DNA of 49,035 bases from contig DAICYJ010000008.1 in assembly GCA_027311705.1 (NCBI GenBank), positions 1 through 49,035 of the forward strand. Direction: 5' to 3'. The notes beneath the pieces are model-generated. The model had not been told where the DNA came from, ran no database searches, and was given only the letters and a program-made list of their open reading frames with translations. The position numbers and the translations under genes are program-made. Each line of letters begins with the position of its first letter. Positions within the stretch are counted from its first letter, which is position 1. Origin of the DNA: Novosphingobium sp. GTDB lineage: Bacteria > Pseudomonadota > Alphaproteobacteria > Sphingomonadales > Sphingomonadaceae. Shown in pieces: positions 27,129 to 35,314 of this stretch.

Positions 27129-27856
27129 TCGGTCGCTGGATCTTCATCCGCGATGGGCGACTTTCCGGCCGCACGAAGCTGGTGCTGGCGGTGCTGTTCT
27201 TGTTGGCGATGATCGCGCTCGTGCCGCTGCGGCTGGTGGTGGCGAACGTCCCCGGCCTCACTGCGCGCAGCGTCGATGGGCCGGCGTGGAGCGGCACGAT
27301 CCGCGATCTGCGCGCGGGGCCACTGCCGCTGGGCGATGTGGACGCCGGGCTGCTTCCGCTTCCGCTGTTGATCGGTCGCCCGGAAATGTGGATCGCCCGC
27401 CACGGAACGTCAGCCGCACCCTTTGCGGCCCGCGCGGCAGGCGGTGAAGGCTGGCTGCGGCTGTCGCGCGTGAACGGCACCGTCCCCCTGGCAGATGGCA
27501 TGGCCGGGTTGCCCGTTGCTTCCGCCAGCTTCACCGATTTCGCGCTGCGCATGGAAGGCGGCAAATGCGTGGAGGCGAGCGGCACCGCCAGCCTCACGCT
27601 TTCACAGCTCAGCGTCCTGCTGCCCGATGCGATCGCCGTTTCGGGGCAGGCCCGCTGCGAAGGCGGCGCTCTGCTGGTGCCGATGCAGGGCGCCGGCGGG
27701 ATGGAACACCTGACCCTGCGCGTGCAGGGCAGCGGAGCATGGACTGCCGACCTCGCGTTGTCCGGCCTGCCCGTGGAAGTCAGCGGCCCCTTGGTCGACA
27801 TGGGCTTTACCGCCCGCCCCGGCGGCATCGGCTTCCGGGCGAGCGGTCAGTTCTGA
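27125..27856 (+). CDS. gspN: Type II secretion system protein GspN
   Basis: A 243-residue protein with one N-terminal membrane helix (LVLAVLFLLAMIALVPLRLVV) and a beta-rich periplasmic part with the N-family pattern (ARSVDGPAWSGTIRDLRAGPLPLGDVDAGLLPLPL). GspN is an accessory subunit present only in some type II systems; its role is unclear. It is the last gene of the operon, and its final 10 bp overlap the convergent nhaA, leaving no space for a separate terminator. Confidence 0.85.
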   Translation: MIGRWIFIRDGRLSGRTKLVLAVLFLLAMIALVPLRLVVANVPGLTARSVDGPAWSGTIRDLRAGPLPLGDVDAGLLPLPLLIGRPEMWIARHGTSAAPFAARAAGGEGWLRLSRVNGTVPLADGMAGLPVASASFTDFALRMEGGKCVEASGTASLTLSQLSVLLPDAIAVSGQARCEGGALLVPMQGAGGMEHLTLRVQGSGAWTADLALSGLPVEVSGPLVDMGFTARPGGIGFRASGQF

Positions 27857-29019
27857 GGCGTCTTCGCCGCCAACCGCAGCACGACAGCCCCTGCCAGCGC
27901 CGAAAGCGCGGACCCCGCCAAAATGCCCAGCTTGGCCTCTTCCACCAGCAGCGGCGCGGCCGGAAAGGCGAGCGCGGCGATGAACAAGCTCATCGTAAAG
28001 CCGATGCCGCACAGCAGGGCGAGGCCCCACAGGTGCGTCAGCGATGTGCCTTCCGGGCGCGGCGCGATGCCCAGCCGTTCACAGCCCAGGATCGCGGCGA
28101 GGATTCCCGCCTGCTTGCCCACGAACAGTCCCGCCGCGATGCCCAGCGGCAGGGGCGCGAACAGGCTGCCGGTGCCCAGCGCCACGCCTGCATTGGCAAG
28201 GCCGAACAGCGGCACAACGATGAAAGCGTTGGGTTTCACCAGCGCATGCTCCATCCGCAGCAACGCGCTATGCCCCCGGCGATCGAGCGCCATCGGCACC
28301 GTGAACGCGGCCAGCACGCCTGCCACAGTGGCATGCACGCCCGAATGGAGCACCGCAAACCACAGCGCTACGGCAGCGGCGGCATAGAGCCAGGGATTGC
28401 GTATTCCGAATCGGTTGAAGCCGATCATCAGCGCCAGAACGGCCGCAGCCGCGACCAGCCAGACCCACGATACCCCGGCCGTGTAGAAAAATGCGATGAC
28501 GGCGACGGCCCCAAGGTCATCGACGATGGCCACCGTCAACAGGAACAGGCGCACCGAAGGCGGCACATTACGCCCCGCCAATGCCAGGATACCCATGGCA
28601 AAGGCGATGTCGGTCGCCGCGGGAATGGCCCACCCTTGGAGCAGTGCAGCATCGCTCGATGTCACGGCTAAAAACACCGCCGCCGGCACGACCATTCCGG
28701 CCAGCGCGGCGATTATAGGCAGCCTTCGGTGCATGGGGTCGGCCAAGGCTCCGGCAATCGTTTCCCGTTTGATTTCAAGGCCGACGACAAAGAAAAACAC
28801 CGCCATGAAGCCGTCGTTGATCCATTCGTGGGCATTTGTGAGCAGGTCGACCGGCGTCCACGCGAAATCATGATGAAACAGGTCGTGCCACGCCCCGGAC
28901 AATGGTGAATTTGCCAGTGCCAGCGCGACGCCGGCGCAGACCATCAGCACTATGCCTGGGGCTGACTCATTATCCATCCATCGTTGCACGATTGTCCGAT
29001 CACGTTGGTTTCGCGCCAT
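27847..29019 (-). CDS. nhaA: Na+/H+ antiporter NhaA
   Basis: A 390-residue, twelve-helix antiporter that expels Na+ or Li+ in exchange for protons. Hallmarks: DNESAPGIVLMVCAGVALALANSPL at the first helix, VGLEIKRE, AIPAATDIAFAMGILAL in helix 4, and the paired aspartates in IVDDLGAVAVIAFFY of helix 5, which bind the ion. Start at 29019 is the first Met of the usual N-terminus. It is convergent with gspN and divergent from the glycosyltransferase over 98 bp. That gap is AT-richer and may hold both promoters, but I see no clear consensus. Confidence 0.95.
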   Translation of the reverse strand: MARNQRDRTIVQRWMDNESAPGIVLMVCAGVALALANSPLSGAWHDLFHHDFAWTPVDLLTNAHEWINDGFMAVFFFVVGLEIKRETIAGALADPMHRRLPIIAALAGMVVPAAVFLAVTSSDAALLQGWAIPAATDIAFAMGILALAGRNVPPSVRLFLLTVAIVDDLGAVAVIAFFYTAGVSWVWLVAAAAVLALMIGFNRFGIRNPWLYAAAAVALWFAVLHSGVHATVAGVLAAFTVPMALDRRGHSALLRMEHALVKPNAFIVVPLFGLANAGVALGTGSLFAPLPLGIAAGLFVGKQAGILAAILGCERLGIAPRPEGTSLTHLWGLALLCGIGFTMSLFIAALAFPAAPLLVEEAKLGILAGSALSALAGAVVLRLAAKTPQN

Positions 29020-29117
29020 TTTCGAACCATTCCTTGGCTTGGGTGCGTTGCATATACGTACTGCTACTCATACGCTGCCTGTCGGGGTGGTTACCGTCAA
29101 ACCGGACGGGGGCAAGC

Positions 29118-30509
29118 ATGATGCCGTATGTAACGGCGGTGGAGTGGCTCGGCAGGTTCGAGCATGAACTCCTTCTTTTCGCAGCGGTATGGTTTGCCGT
29201 GGGTGCGCTCGACGAACTTGGAGTCGACCTGTTGTGGGTCTGGCTCCGGTTGACGGGACGCGTGTCCACGGGGCGCGCGCCGCAAGATGCCGCCGCGCCT
29301 TTGCGTGGCATTGCCGCTGTGCTGGTGCCGGCATGGATGGAGGCGTCGGTCGTCGGGGCGATGATCGCCCATTGCCTGAAGGTGTGGCCGCAGGCCGAAC
29401 TGCGCATTTATGCCGGGTGTTATCGCAACGATCCCGCCACGCTGGCGGCGATGATCGGCGCCACGACGGGCATGGGCAACGATCCGCGCCTGCGCATCGT
29501 GGTGCACAACAAGGCGGGGCCGACGACCAAGGCCGATTGCCTCAACCGGCTCTATGCTGCGCTTTGCGAAGATGAGCGCCGTGGCGCGTTTCGCGCCCGC
29601 AGCGTGATCCTGCACGATGCCGAAGACATGGTGCATCCGGCCGCGCTGGCGATGCTCGATCGCGGGCTCGACGAGGCCGAATTCGTCCAGCTCCCCGTCC
29701 GCCCTGAACCGCAAGCGCGGTCGCCGTGGATCGCAGGCCATTATTGCGACGAATTTGCTGAAAGCCACGGCAAGGCGATGGTCGTGCGCGACTGGCTGGG
29801 CGTGGGCCTGCCTGCGGCGGGGGTCGGCTGCGCCTTTTCGCGCACGGCGATCGAAGCTGTGGCAGAACAACGGGGATCGCCCGATCCGTTCGCCGCCGAA
29901 TGCCTGACCGAGGATTACGAGTGCGGGCTGCTGATCGGCGAGGCAGGTGGCCGGGCGCGGTTCCTGCGCGCCCGTGACGAACATGGGGATCTGGTGGCTA
30001 CGCGTGAGTTCTTCCCGTCGCAACTTGGTCCCTCGGTCCGCCAGAAAACACGCTGGCTGCACGGCATCGCCTTTCAGGGGTGGGACCGGCTGGGCTGGAA
30101 CCTGCATCCGCTGGAATTGTGGATGCGGATGCGCGACCGGCGCGGGCCGCTTACCGCCATCGTTCTTGCCGCGGCCTACCTGCTGGTGATCGTCACGCCG
30201 TTGCTGTTCGTGGCCTATCACGCCGGGCTCTACACGCCGCCGCCCTTCAGCCCGGCGATGCGTACTTTGCTGATTGTCAACTTCGTGGCGCTGGTGTGGC
30301 GCGTGGCTTCGCGGGCGCTGTTCACCTGGCGCGAATACGGCGCGATGGAGAGTGTCATGTCGGTGTTCCGCATGCCCATTGCCAACGTGATCGCGATCAT
30401 GGCCGGGCGGCGTGCATTGATGGCCTACCTCGCCGCGCTGCGCAGCGGCCGGGTCAAATGGGATCATACCGTGCACCTGATGCACCCCACGCTGGCACTG
30501 GCCCGATGA
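29118..30509 (+). CDS. NfrB-like membrane glycosyltransferase (GT2)
   Basis: The 463-residue protein is like the glycosyltransferase half of E. coli NfrB (phage N4 receptor component): an N-terminal helix, a GT2 domain with VLVPAWMEASVVGAMI, the signature ILHDAEDMVHPAAL, the acceptor motif LTEDYECGLL, the Q-x-x-R-W-type RQKTRWLHGIAFQGWDRLGW, and C-terminal helices. The c-di-GMP-binding MshEN domain that ends E. coli NfrB is absent. NfrB makes a surface polysaccharide (N-acetylmannosamine-containing in E. coli) exported with the outer-membrane protein NfrA. The first ATG of a tandem pair at 29118/29121, after GGGGGC, is used. The next gene, 7 bp on, is the probable partner. Confidence 0.85.
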   Translation: MMPYVTAVEWLGRFEHELLLFAAVWFAVGALDELGVDLLWVWLRLTGRVSTGRAPQDAAAPLRGIAAVLVPAWMEASVVGAMIAHCLKVWPQAELRIYAGCYRNDPATLAAMIGATTGMGNDPRLRIVVHNKAGPTTKADCLNRLYAALCEDERRGAFRARSVILHDAEDMVHPAALAMLDRGLDEAEFVQLPVRPEPQARSPWIAGHYCDEFAESHGKAMVVRDWLGVGLPAAGVGCAFSRTAIEAVAEQRGSPDPFAAECLTEDYECGLLIGEAGGRARFLRARDEHGDLVATREFFPSQLGPSVRQKTRWLHGIAFQGWDRLGWNLHPLELWMRMRDRRGPLTAIVLAAAYLLVIVTPLLFVAYHAGLYTPPPFSPAMRTLLIVNFVALVWRVASRALFTWREYGAMESVMSVFRMPIANVIAIMAGRRALMAYLAALRSGRVKWDHTVHLMHPTLALAR

Positions 30510-30516
30510 AGCGCGG

Positions 30517-31725
30517 ATGCTGAAGCCGCCCGCGCTGCGCGCAGCGAAGCCACCCACGGCGATGCCGCGCCCTCGTGGAGAGCCGCTTTATGCGCTGGCG
30601 ATGATCGTTGCCGGCTGGATTGCGGTGCGCGTGGTGATGATCGGAGCGGTGGAGGATCATGGCGCGGTTCGCATCGTGGAAACGCGCGTGCCGGCACGAC
30701 ATGCCCAGACTTCGGGCCACCATGCGAAATCCGGCGTATCGCTGCGCGCGTTGCCAGTTCCGCTCCATCGCCCGCCAGTCGCTATGCCTGCGCAAGTCCC
30801 CGCGCGCGCGCCGCTTGATCCGTTTCTGGCGCCAAGTCTGCCGTACCTCCCCATCGCACCGGCTCCGCTGCCTGTGGCCAATCCTGAGCCAGATCGCACC
30901 GGCGCCACGCCGTCGCCGATGCACCTTGCGGGAGGGCACCAGCTGTTGCTGCTTGCCGGCCTGGCCTATATCGAATTGCCCGATGCATTCCGGCCTGCTT
31001 TGGCAGCCAGTACGCCACCAGCCGCCCCATCATCCGCAGCAACTGCGCCGGCTTCTGCCCGCGCGGCATCGCGCTGGAACGGCGGAGGGTGGCTGTTGTT
31101 GCGCAAGGGACAAAGCGCGGCGGCGCTGGCGACAGGGGCGTCGTCCTATGGCGGCAGCCAGTTCGGCGCGGTGATCCGCTACAGCCTTGCGCCCACCAAC
31201 CCGCTGAGGCCGCAAGCCTATCTGCGCGTTTCGGGGGCGATCAACGCACCGTTCCGCGATCGGCAGGCCGCGCTGGGACTGGCGTTGCGTCCGCTCCCGC
31301 GCGTGCCCGTCGCACTGCTGGCAGAGGCGCGGGCGCAGCAGGGCACCAGTGCCACCCGCCTGCGCCCCGCCGTCGCGCTGGTCAGCGAAGTGCCGCCGCT
31401 GCGCCTGCCGTTGGGTGCTGAAGGCGAAGTTTACGGGCAGGTCGGCTGGGTCGGCGGACGCGACGCCACCGGTTTCTTCGATTTGCAGGCCACGGCCGAC
31501 CGCACCGTGTTGCGCCCCACCGACACCGCCGATCTGCGCGTCGGAGCCGGAGCGTGGAGCGGCGGCCAGCGCGGCGCGGCGCGGCTCGACATCGGCCCCC
31601 GCATCACCTTACGCGCGACGGTCGCGGGCACCCCTTCGCGCCTCGCCTTCGATTGGCGTTTCCGCGTGGCGGGCAAGGCCGAGCCGGGTTCGGGACCGGC
31701 GCTCACATTTTCCGCCGGCTTTTGA
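30517..31725 (+). CDS. NfrA C-terminal-like envelope protein, partner of the NfrB-like gene
   Basis: A 402-residue protein with one N-terminal membrane segment (YALAMIVAGWIAVRVVMI), a Pro/Ala-rich linker of about 120 residues, and a C-terminal beta-rich domain (about 185-400) that looks like membrane beta-strands: WLLLRKGQ, SSYGGSQFGAVIRYSLA, AYLRVSGAINAPFRDRQAALGLAL, ending in aromatic Phe as outer-membrane barrels do. I match it to the NfrA C-terminal family by pattern; the TPR part of E. coli NfrA is missing. It is 7 bp after the NfrB-like glycosyltransferase, so the pair probably handles one surface glycan. A barrel is inference; an inner-membrane anchor with a periplasmic domain is also possible. 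Confidence 0.6.
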   Translation: MLKPPALRAAKPPTAMPRPRGEPLYALAMIVAGWIAVRVVMIGAVEDHGAVRIVETRVPARHAQTSGHHAKSGVSLRALPVPLHRPPVAMPAQVPARAPLDPFLAPSLPYLPIAPAPLPVANPEPDRTGATPSPMHLAGGHQLLLLAGLAYIELPDAFRPALAASTPPAAPSSAATAPASARAASRWNGGGWLLLRKGQSAAALATGASSYGGSQFGAVIRYSLAPTNPLRPQAYLRVSGAINAPFRDRQAALGLALRPLPRVPVALLAEARAQQGTSATRLRPAVALVSEVPPLRLPLGAEGEVYGQVGWVGGRDATGFFDLQATADRTVLRPTDTADLRVGAGAWSGGQRGAARLDIGPRITLRATVAGTPSRLAFDWRFRVAGKAEPGSGPALTFSAGF

Positions 31726-31785
31726 CAGCAAGAGCGGCGCGCGGCGTTCCCAAGCGCGTCGGCGTGCGCTAGTCCTGCCGTCAGG

Positions 31786-32700
31786 ATGGATGTCTACCTC
31801 CCCATCGCCAATCTTGCGGTCAACGGGTTTGTGATCGTCGGCCTCGGCTTGCTCACCGGCCTGCTTTCGGGGATGTTCGGCGTGGGCGGCGGGTTCCTCA
31901 CCACGCCGCTGCTGATCTTCTATGGCGTGCCGCCCACCGTCGCCGCCGCATCGGCCGCCAGCCAGGTGACGGGGGCCAGCGTTTCCGGGGCCTTTGCCCA
32001 TGCCCGGCGCGGCGGCATCGATTACCAGATGGGCGGCGTGCTGGTGGCCGGCGGCGTGATCGGCACCGGCATCGGCGCACTGCTGTTTCGGGTGCTGCAG
32101 GCGCTCGGCCAGATCGATACGGTGATCAGCATTCTTTACGTGCTGATGCTGGGCGGCATCGGCGGACTGATGGCGCACGAAAGCATCACCACATTGCGTG
32201 CGCAGCGCAGCGGCATCCCGGTGCCAGCACGCAAGCGGCGCCACCATCCGCTGGTTGCCAGCCTGCCATTGCGCTGGCGCTTCTACCGCTCGGGCCTCTA
32301 CATCTCGCCGCTTGCGCCGCTGCTGCTGGGCACGCTGACCGGCATTCTCACCATGCTGATGGGTATCGGCGGCGGCTTCATCCTTGTGCCCGCGATGCTC
32401 TATATCCTCGGCATGAGCGTCAACGTTGTGGTCGGCACCTCGCTGTTCCAGATCCTGTTCGTCACCATGGCCACCACGATGATGCACGCGCTCACCACCC
32501 GTGCGGTGGATATCGTGCTGGCGGTGCTGCTGCTGATCGGTTCGGTCACCGGAGCGCAAGTCGGCGCGCAGTTCGCGCAAAAGGCCAAGCCCGAACACTT
32601 GCGCCTGATCCTCGCGGTGATTGTCCTTATCGTCGCGGTGCGCATGGCGCTGGGGCTGGGTTATCGGCCGGACGAGATCTACACGATCGTGCCGCTATGA
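31786..32700 (+). CDS. TauE/SafE-family sulfite/organosulfonate exporter
   Basis: A 304-residue membrane protein of about eight helices with the two internal repeats of this family, each beginning with a Gly-rich motif (GLLTGLLSGMFGVGGGFLTTPLL and LTGILTMLMGIGGGFILVPAML). Members transport sulfite, sulfoacetate or related anions. It overlaps the next gene, a TIGR02186 protein, by 4 bp (ATGA); this pairing is frequent in alphaproteobacteria and suggests a two-component transporter. It follows the NfrA-like gene after a 60-bp gap. Confidence 0.9.
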   Translation: MDVYLPIANLAVNGFVIVGLGLLTGLLSGMFGVGGGFLTTPLLIFYGVPPTVAAASAASQVTGASVSGAFAHARRGGIDYQMGGVLVAGGVIGTGIGALLFRVLQALGQIDTVISILYVLMLGGIGGLMAHESITTLRAQRSGIPVPARKRRHHPLVASLPLRWRFYRSGLYISPLAPLLLGTLTGILTMLMGIGGGFILVPAMLYILGMSVNVVVGTSLFQILFVTMATTMMHALTTRAVDIVLAVLLLIGSVTGAQVGAQFAQKAKPEHLRLILAVIVLIVAVRMALGLGYRPDEIYTIVPL

Positions 32701-33455
32701 GGTGGCGTCTCGCCTTCCTCGCGCTGTGCACACTGCTGCTCGGCGGCGCCCGCGATCCCATCCTCGTGCCCGAAATCTCGCAGCACGAAGTGCAGGTGCG
32801 GCAAGGTTTCACCGGGGCGGACCTGCTGCTGTTCGGGGCCATCCTGACGCCCGAAGGCGCGCGTGCGGCCCAAGACTACGACATCGTCGTGGTCCTCGAA
32901 GGGCCGGTGCGGTCGATCGTGGTGCGCGAAAAGCAAAAGGTGGCGGGCGTGTGGGTCAATGCGTCGAGCAATCAGTTCCGTTCCGCCCCCAGCTACTTCG
33001 CCATCGCCTCCTCGCGCCCGATCAAGCAGATCGTCGATGACAAGACTGCCGCGATCTATGAATTGGGCCTTGAATGGCTGCAGTTGTCGCCGATCGGCGT
33101 GATCGACCCCGCCCAGCAGCGGCGCTTTTCGTCCGGCCTCGTCGATTTCATGCAGCGGCAGGGGCTGTATCAGCAGAACGAGGGCGCGGTGAAGATCAGC
33201 GGGCAGGTACTTTATCAGGCCCGCCTCTCGCTGCCCTCGCAAGTGCAGACCGGTACTTACACGGCTGAAACTTTCGCGGTCTATCGCGGCAAGGTGGTGG
33301 CGTCTGCCATCACCCGCGTTTCGGTGACCAAGGAAGGTTTCGAACGTTATGTTGCCGTCAATGCTGAGCGCAATGGACTGATTTACGGCCTTTTTGTCGT
33401 CATCGTCTCGGTCGGCATGGGCTGGATCGCCGGCCGCCTGTTCGCACTGGTCTGA
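32697..33455 (+). CDS. TIGR02186 family conserved membrane protein
   Basis: The 252-residue protein has an N-terminal signal/anchor (RLAFLALCTLLLGG), a periplasmic beta-rich domain (LVPEISQHEVQVRQGFTGADLLLFGA is the family opening), and a C-terminal membrane helix (GLIYGLFVVIVSVGMGWIAG). It is known only as a conserved family whose gene usually overlaps a TauE/SafE gene, as here. Function is not established; a periplasmic partner of the exporter is the simplest idea. Confidence 0.85.
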   Translation: MRWRLAFLALCTLLLGGARDPILVPEISQHEVQVRQGFTGADLLLFGAILTPEGARAAQDYDIVVVLEGPVRSIVVREKQKVAGVWVNASSNQFRSAPSYFAIASSRPIKQIVDDKTAAIYELGLEWLQLSPIGVIDPAQQRRFSSGLVDFMQRQGLYQQNEGAVKISGQVLYQARLSLPSQVQTGTYTAETFAVYRGKVVASAITRVSVTKEGFERYVAVNAERNGLIYGLFVVIVSVGMGWIAGRLFALV

Positions 33456-33570
33456 TCCCGATTCGGCTGTCTGCGTAGTCGGCCTCAAACGTCTGATTAG
33501 TTGGTTCTTAACCCTCTGCCGGTACCAAAACGGGATGAACGGCCGCCGAGCGGCAGGGGGTTTGGTGACG

Positions 33571-35304
33571 ATGTCCGATATGAGCATCCAGGGGTTCGAA
33601 CCGGCGCGTCCGGCGGCACCTGCCGATCTCGAGTCTGCACAACCTGCCGCCGCCACCACGGCCGCCGCCGCTTCGCGCGTTGGCCCCCAGTCCATCGCAG
33701 ACAATGCCCGCCGCCCCATCGGTTACGTGATCGATGTCGCCGGTTCGGGCAGCGCCATCGCGCTCGATCTGACGCGGTTGGAAGAATGCATGGCCGATAG
33801 CGATCCGTCGATTTCGCTTTCGGGCCAGGTCGGCAGCCAGATCAAGATCCGCGTCGGCAATTCGTGGCTGCTCGGCAGCGTGCGCACCCAGCGGCAGGAT
33901 GTGGGCCTCGATGGTGGAATCATCGCCCAGATCGATTTTCTGGGCGAGGGCGACGAGGAGCGCCTGACCGGCAAGATCTATGGCTTCCGCCGCGGCGTTA
34001 CCCGCTATCCCGTGCCCGGATCGCCGATCTACCCCGCGACCAGCGCCGATCTTCGCCAGATCTATGCCAGCGATGGCCGCACCAATATCACCATCGGCAC
34101 CGTGTTCCCCACGCGCGATATACGCGCCGGGCTTTATGTCGATGCGCTGCTGGGCAAGCATTTCGCGCTGCTGGGTTCGACCGGCACCGGCAAATCGACC
34201 AGCGCCGCGCTGATCCTGCATCGCATCTGCGAACTTTCGCCCGAAGGTCATATCGTGATGATCGACCCGCACGGCGAATATATGCAGGCCTTCCGCAACA
34301 CCGGCCAACTGCTCGATGTTTCGAACCTGCAGATGCCCTATTGGCTCATGAACTTCGAGGAACACTGCGAGGTCTTCCTCACCGCCACCGGGCCTGACCG
34401 TCAGGTCGATGGCGACATTCTCGCCAAATGCATCCTGCAGGCAAGGCAGCGCAATCGATTGGCCGATCAGATCGGCAAGATCACCGTCGATTCGCCGATC
34501 CCCTACCTGCTGTCGGACCTGACTAACATTTTACAGAACGAGATGGGCAAGCTCGACAAGGGGCACAATTCCATTCCTTACCAGCGCATCCGCACCAAGA
34601 TCGAGGAGATCAAGGGCGATCCGCGCTACCAGTTCATGTTCTCCGGCATGCTCGTTGGCGATACGATGGCCGAATTTCTCGCCCGCGTGTTCCGCCTGCC
34701 GGCCAATGGCAAGCCGATCTCGATCATCGACGTATCGGGCGTTCCGTCCGAAATCACCTCGACCGTGGTCGCGGTGCTGGCGCGCCTTGTGTTCGACTAT
34801 GCCATCTGGGCGCGTGACGAGGAAACCCGGCCGGTGCTGCTGGTGTGCGAAGAAGCGCACCGCTATGTGCCGAACGAGAAGAATTCCGACGGTTCGTCGG
34901 TCACGCGCATCCTGTCGCGCATCGCCAAGGAAGGCCGTAAGTACGGCGTTTCGCTGGGCCTCATCACCCAGCGCCCGTCGGATCTGGCCGAAGGCGTGCT
35001 GTCGCAGTGCGGCACGATCATCGCCATGCGGCTCAACAACGAGCGTGACCAAGCCTTCGTGAAGGCCGCCATGCCCGAAGGCGCGCGCGGCTTTCTCGAT
35101 TCGATCCCGGCACTGCGCAACCGCGAATGCATTATCTGCGGTGAAGGCGTGTCCATCCCGATGCGCGTGTCGTTTGATGAACTTGATACGATGCTGCGCC
35201 CGGCCTCCGCCGATCCCTCGTTCTCGGAACTGTGGAGCCGCAGCGGCGGCGAGGATATGGCCGTAGAACGCACGGTACAACGCTGGCGCGCGCAATCGCG
35301 TTAA
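33571..35304 (+). CDS. HerA/DUF87-family hexameric ATPase
   Basis: The 577-residue protein has a low-complexity Ala/Pro N-terminal tail, a beta-barrel HAS-type domain (about residues 50-165), and a RecA-like ATPase with Walker A LGSTGTGKSTSAALILHRI (about 200-212), Walker B VLLVCEEAHRYVP and sensor LITQRPSDLAEGVLSQCGTIIAMRLNNERDQ. HerA proteins are hexameric DNA translocases, in archaea paired with NurA for end resection; bacterial homologues also work in antiphage loci. No NurA, SIR2 or DUF4297-like partner is next to it, so a housekeeping role is more likely. ATG at 33571 follows AGGGGG by 10 nt; a short GCCGC-CGA-GCGGC stem lies at 33542-33554. Confidence 0.85.
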   Translation: MSDMSIQGFEPARPAAPADLESAQPAAATTAAAASRVGPQSIADNARRPIGYVIDVAGSGSAIALDLTRLEECMADSDPSISLSGQVGSQIKIRVGNSWLLGSVRTQRQDVGLDGGIIAQIDFLGEGDEERLTGKIYGFRRGVTRYPVPGSPIYPATSADLRQIYASDGRTNITIGTVFPTRDIRAGLYVDALLGKHFALLGSTGTGKSTSAALILHRICELSPEGHIVMIDPHGEYMQAFRNTGQLLDVSNLQMPYWLMNFEEHCEVFLTATGPDRQVDGDILAKCILQARQRNRLADQIGKITVDSPIPYLLSDLTNILQNEMGKLDKGHNSIPYQRIRTKIEEIKGDPRYQFMFSGMLVGDTMAEFLARVFRLPANGKPISIIDVSGVPSEITSTVVAVLARLVFDYAIWARDEETRPVLLVCEEAHRYVPNEKNSDGSSVTRILSRIAKEGRKYGVSLGLITQRPSDLAEGVLSQCGTIIAMRLNNERDQAFVKAAMPEGARGFLDSIPALRNRECIICGEGVSIPMRVSFDELDTMLRPASADPSFSELWSRSGGEDMAVERTVQRWRAQSR

Positions 35305-35314
35305 TTTGCCGCTC

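Noticed and set aside
33585..33612. GGTTCGAACC, resembling a tRNA T-loop
   Set aside because: No acceptor or anticodon arms surround it, and it lies in the coding start of the HerA gene.
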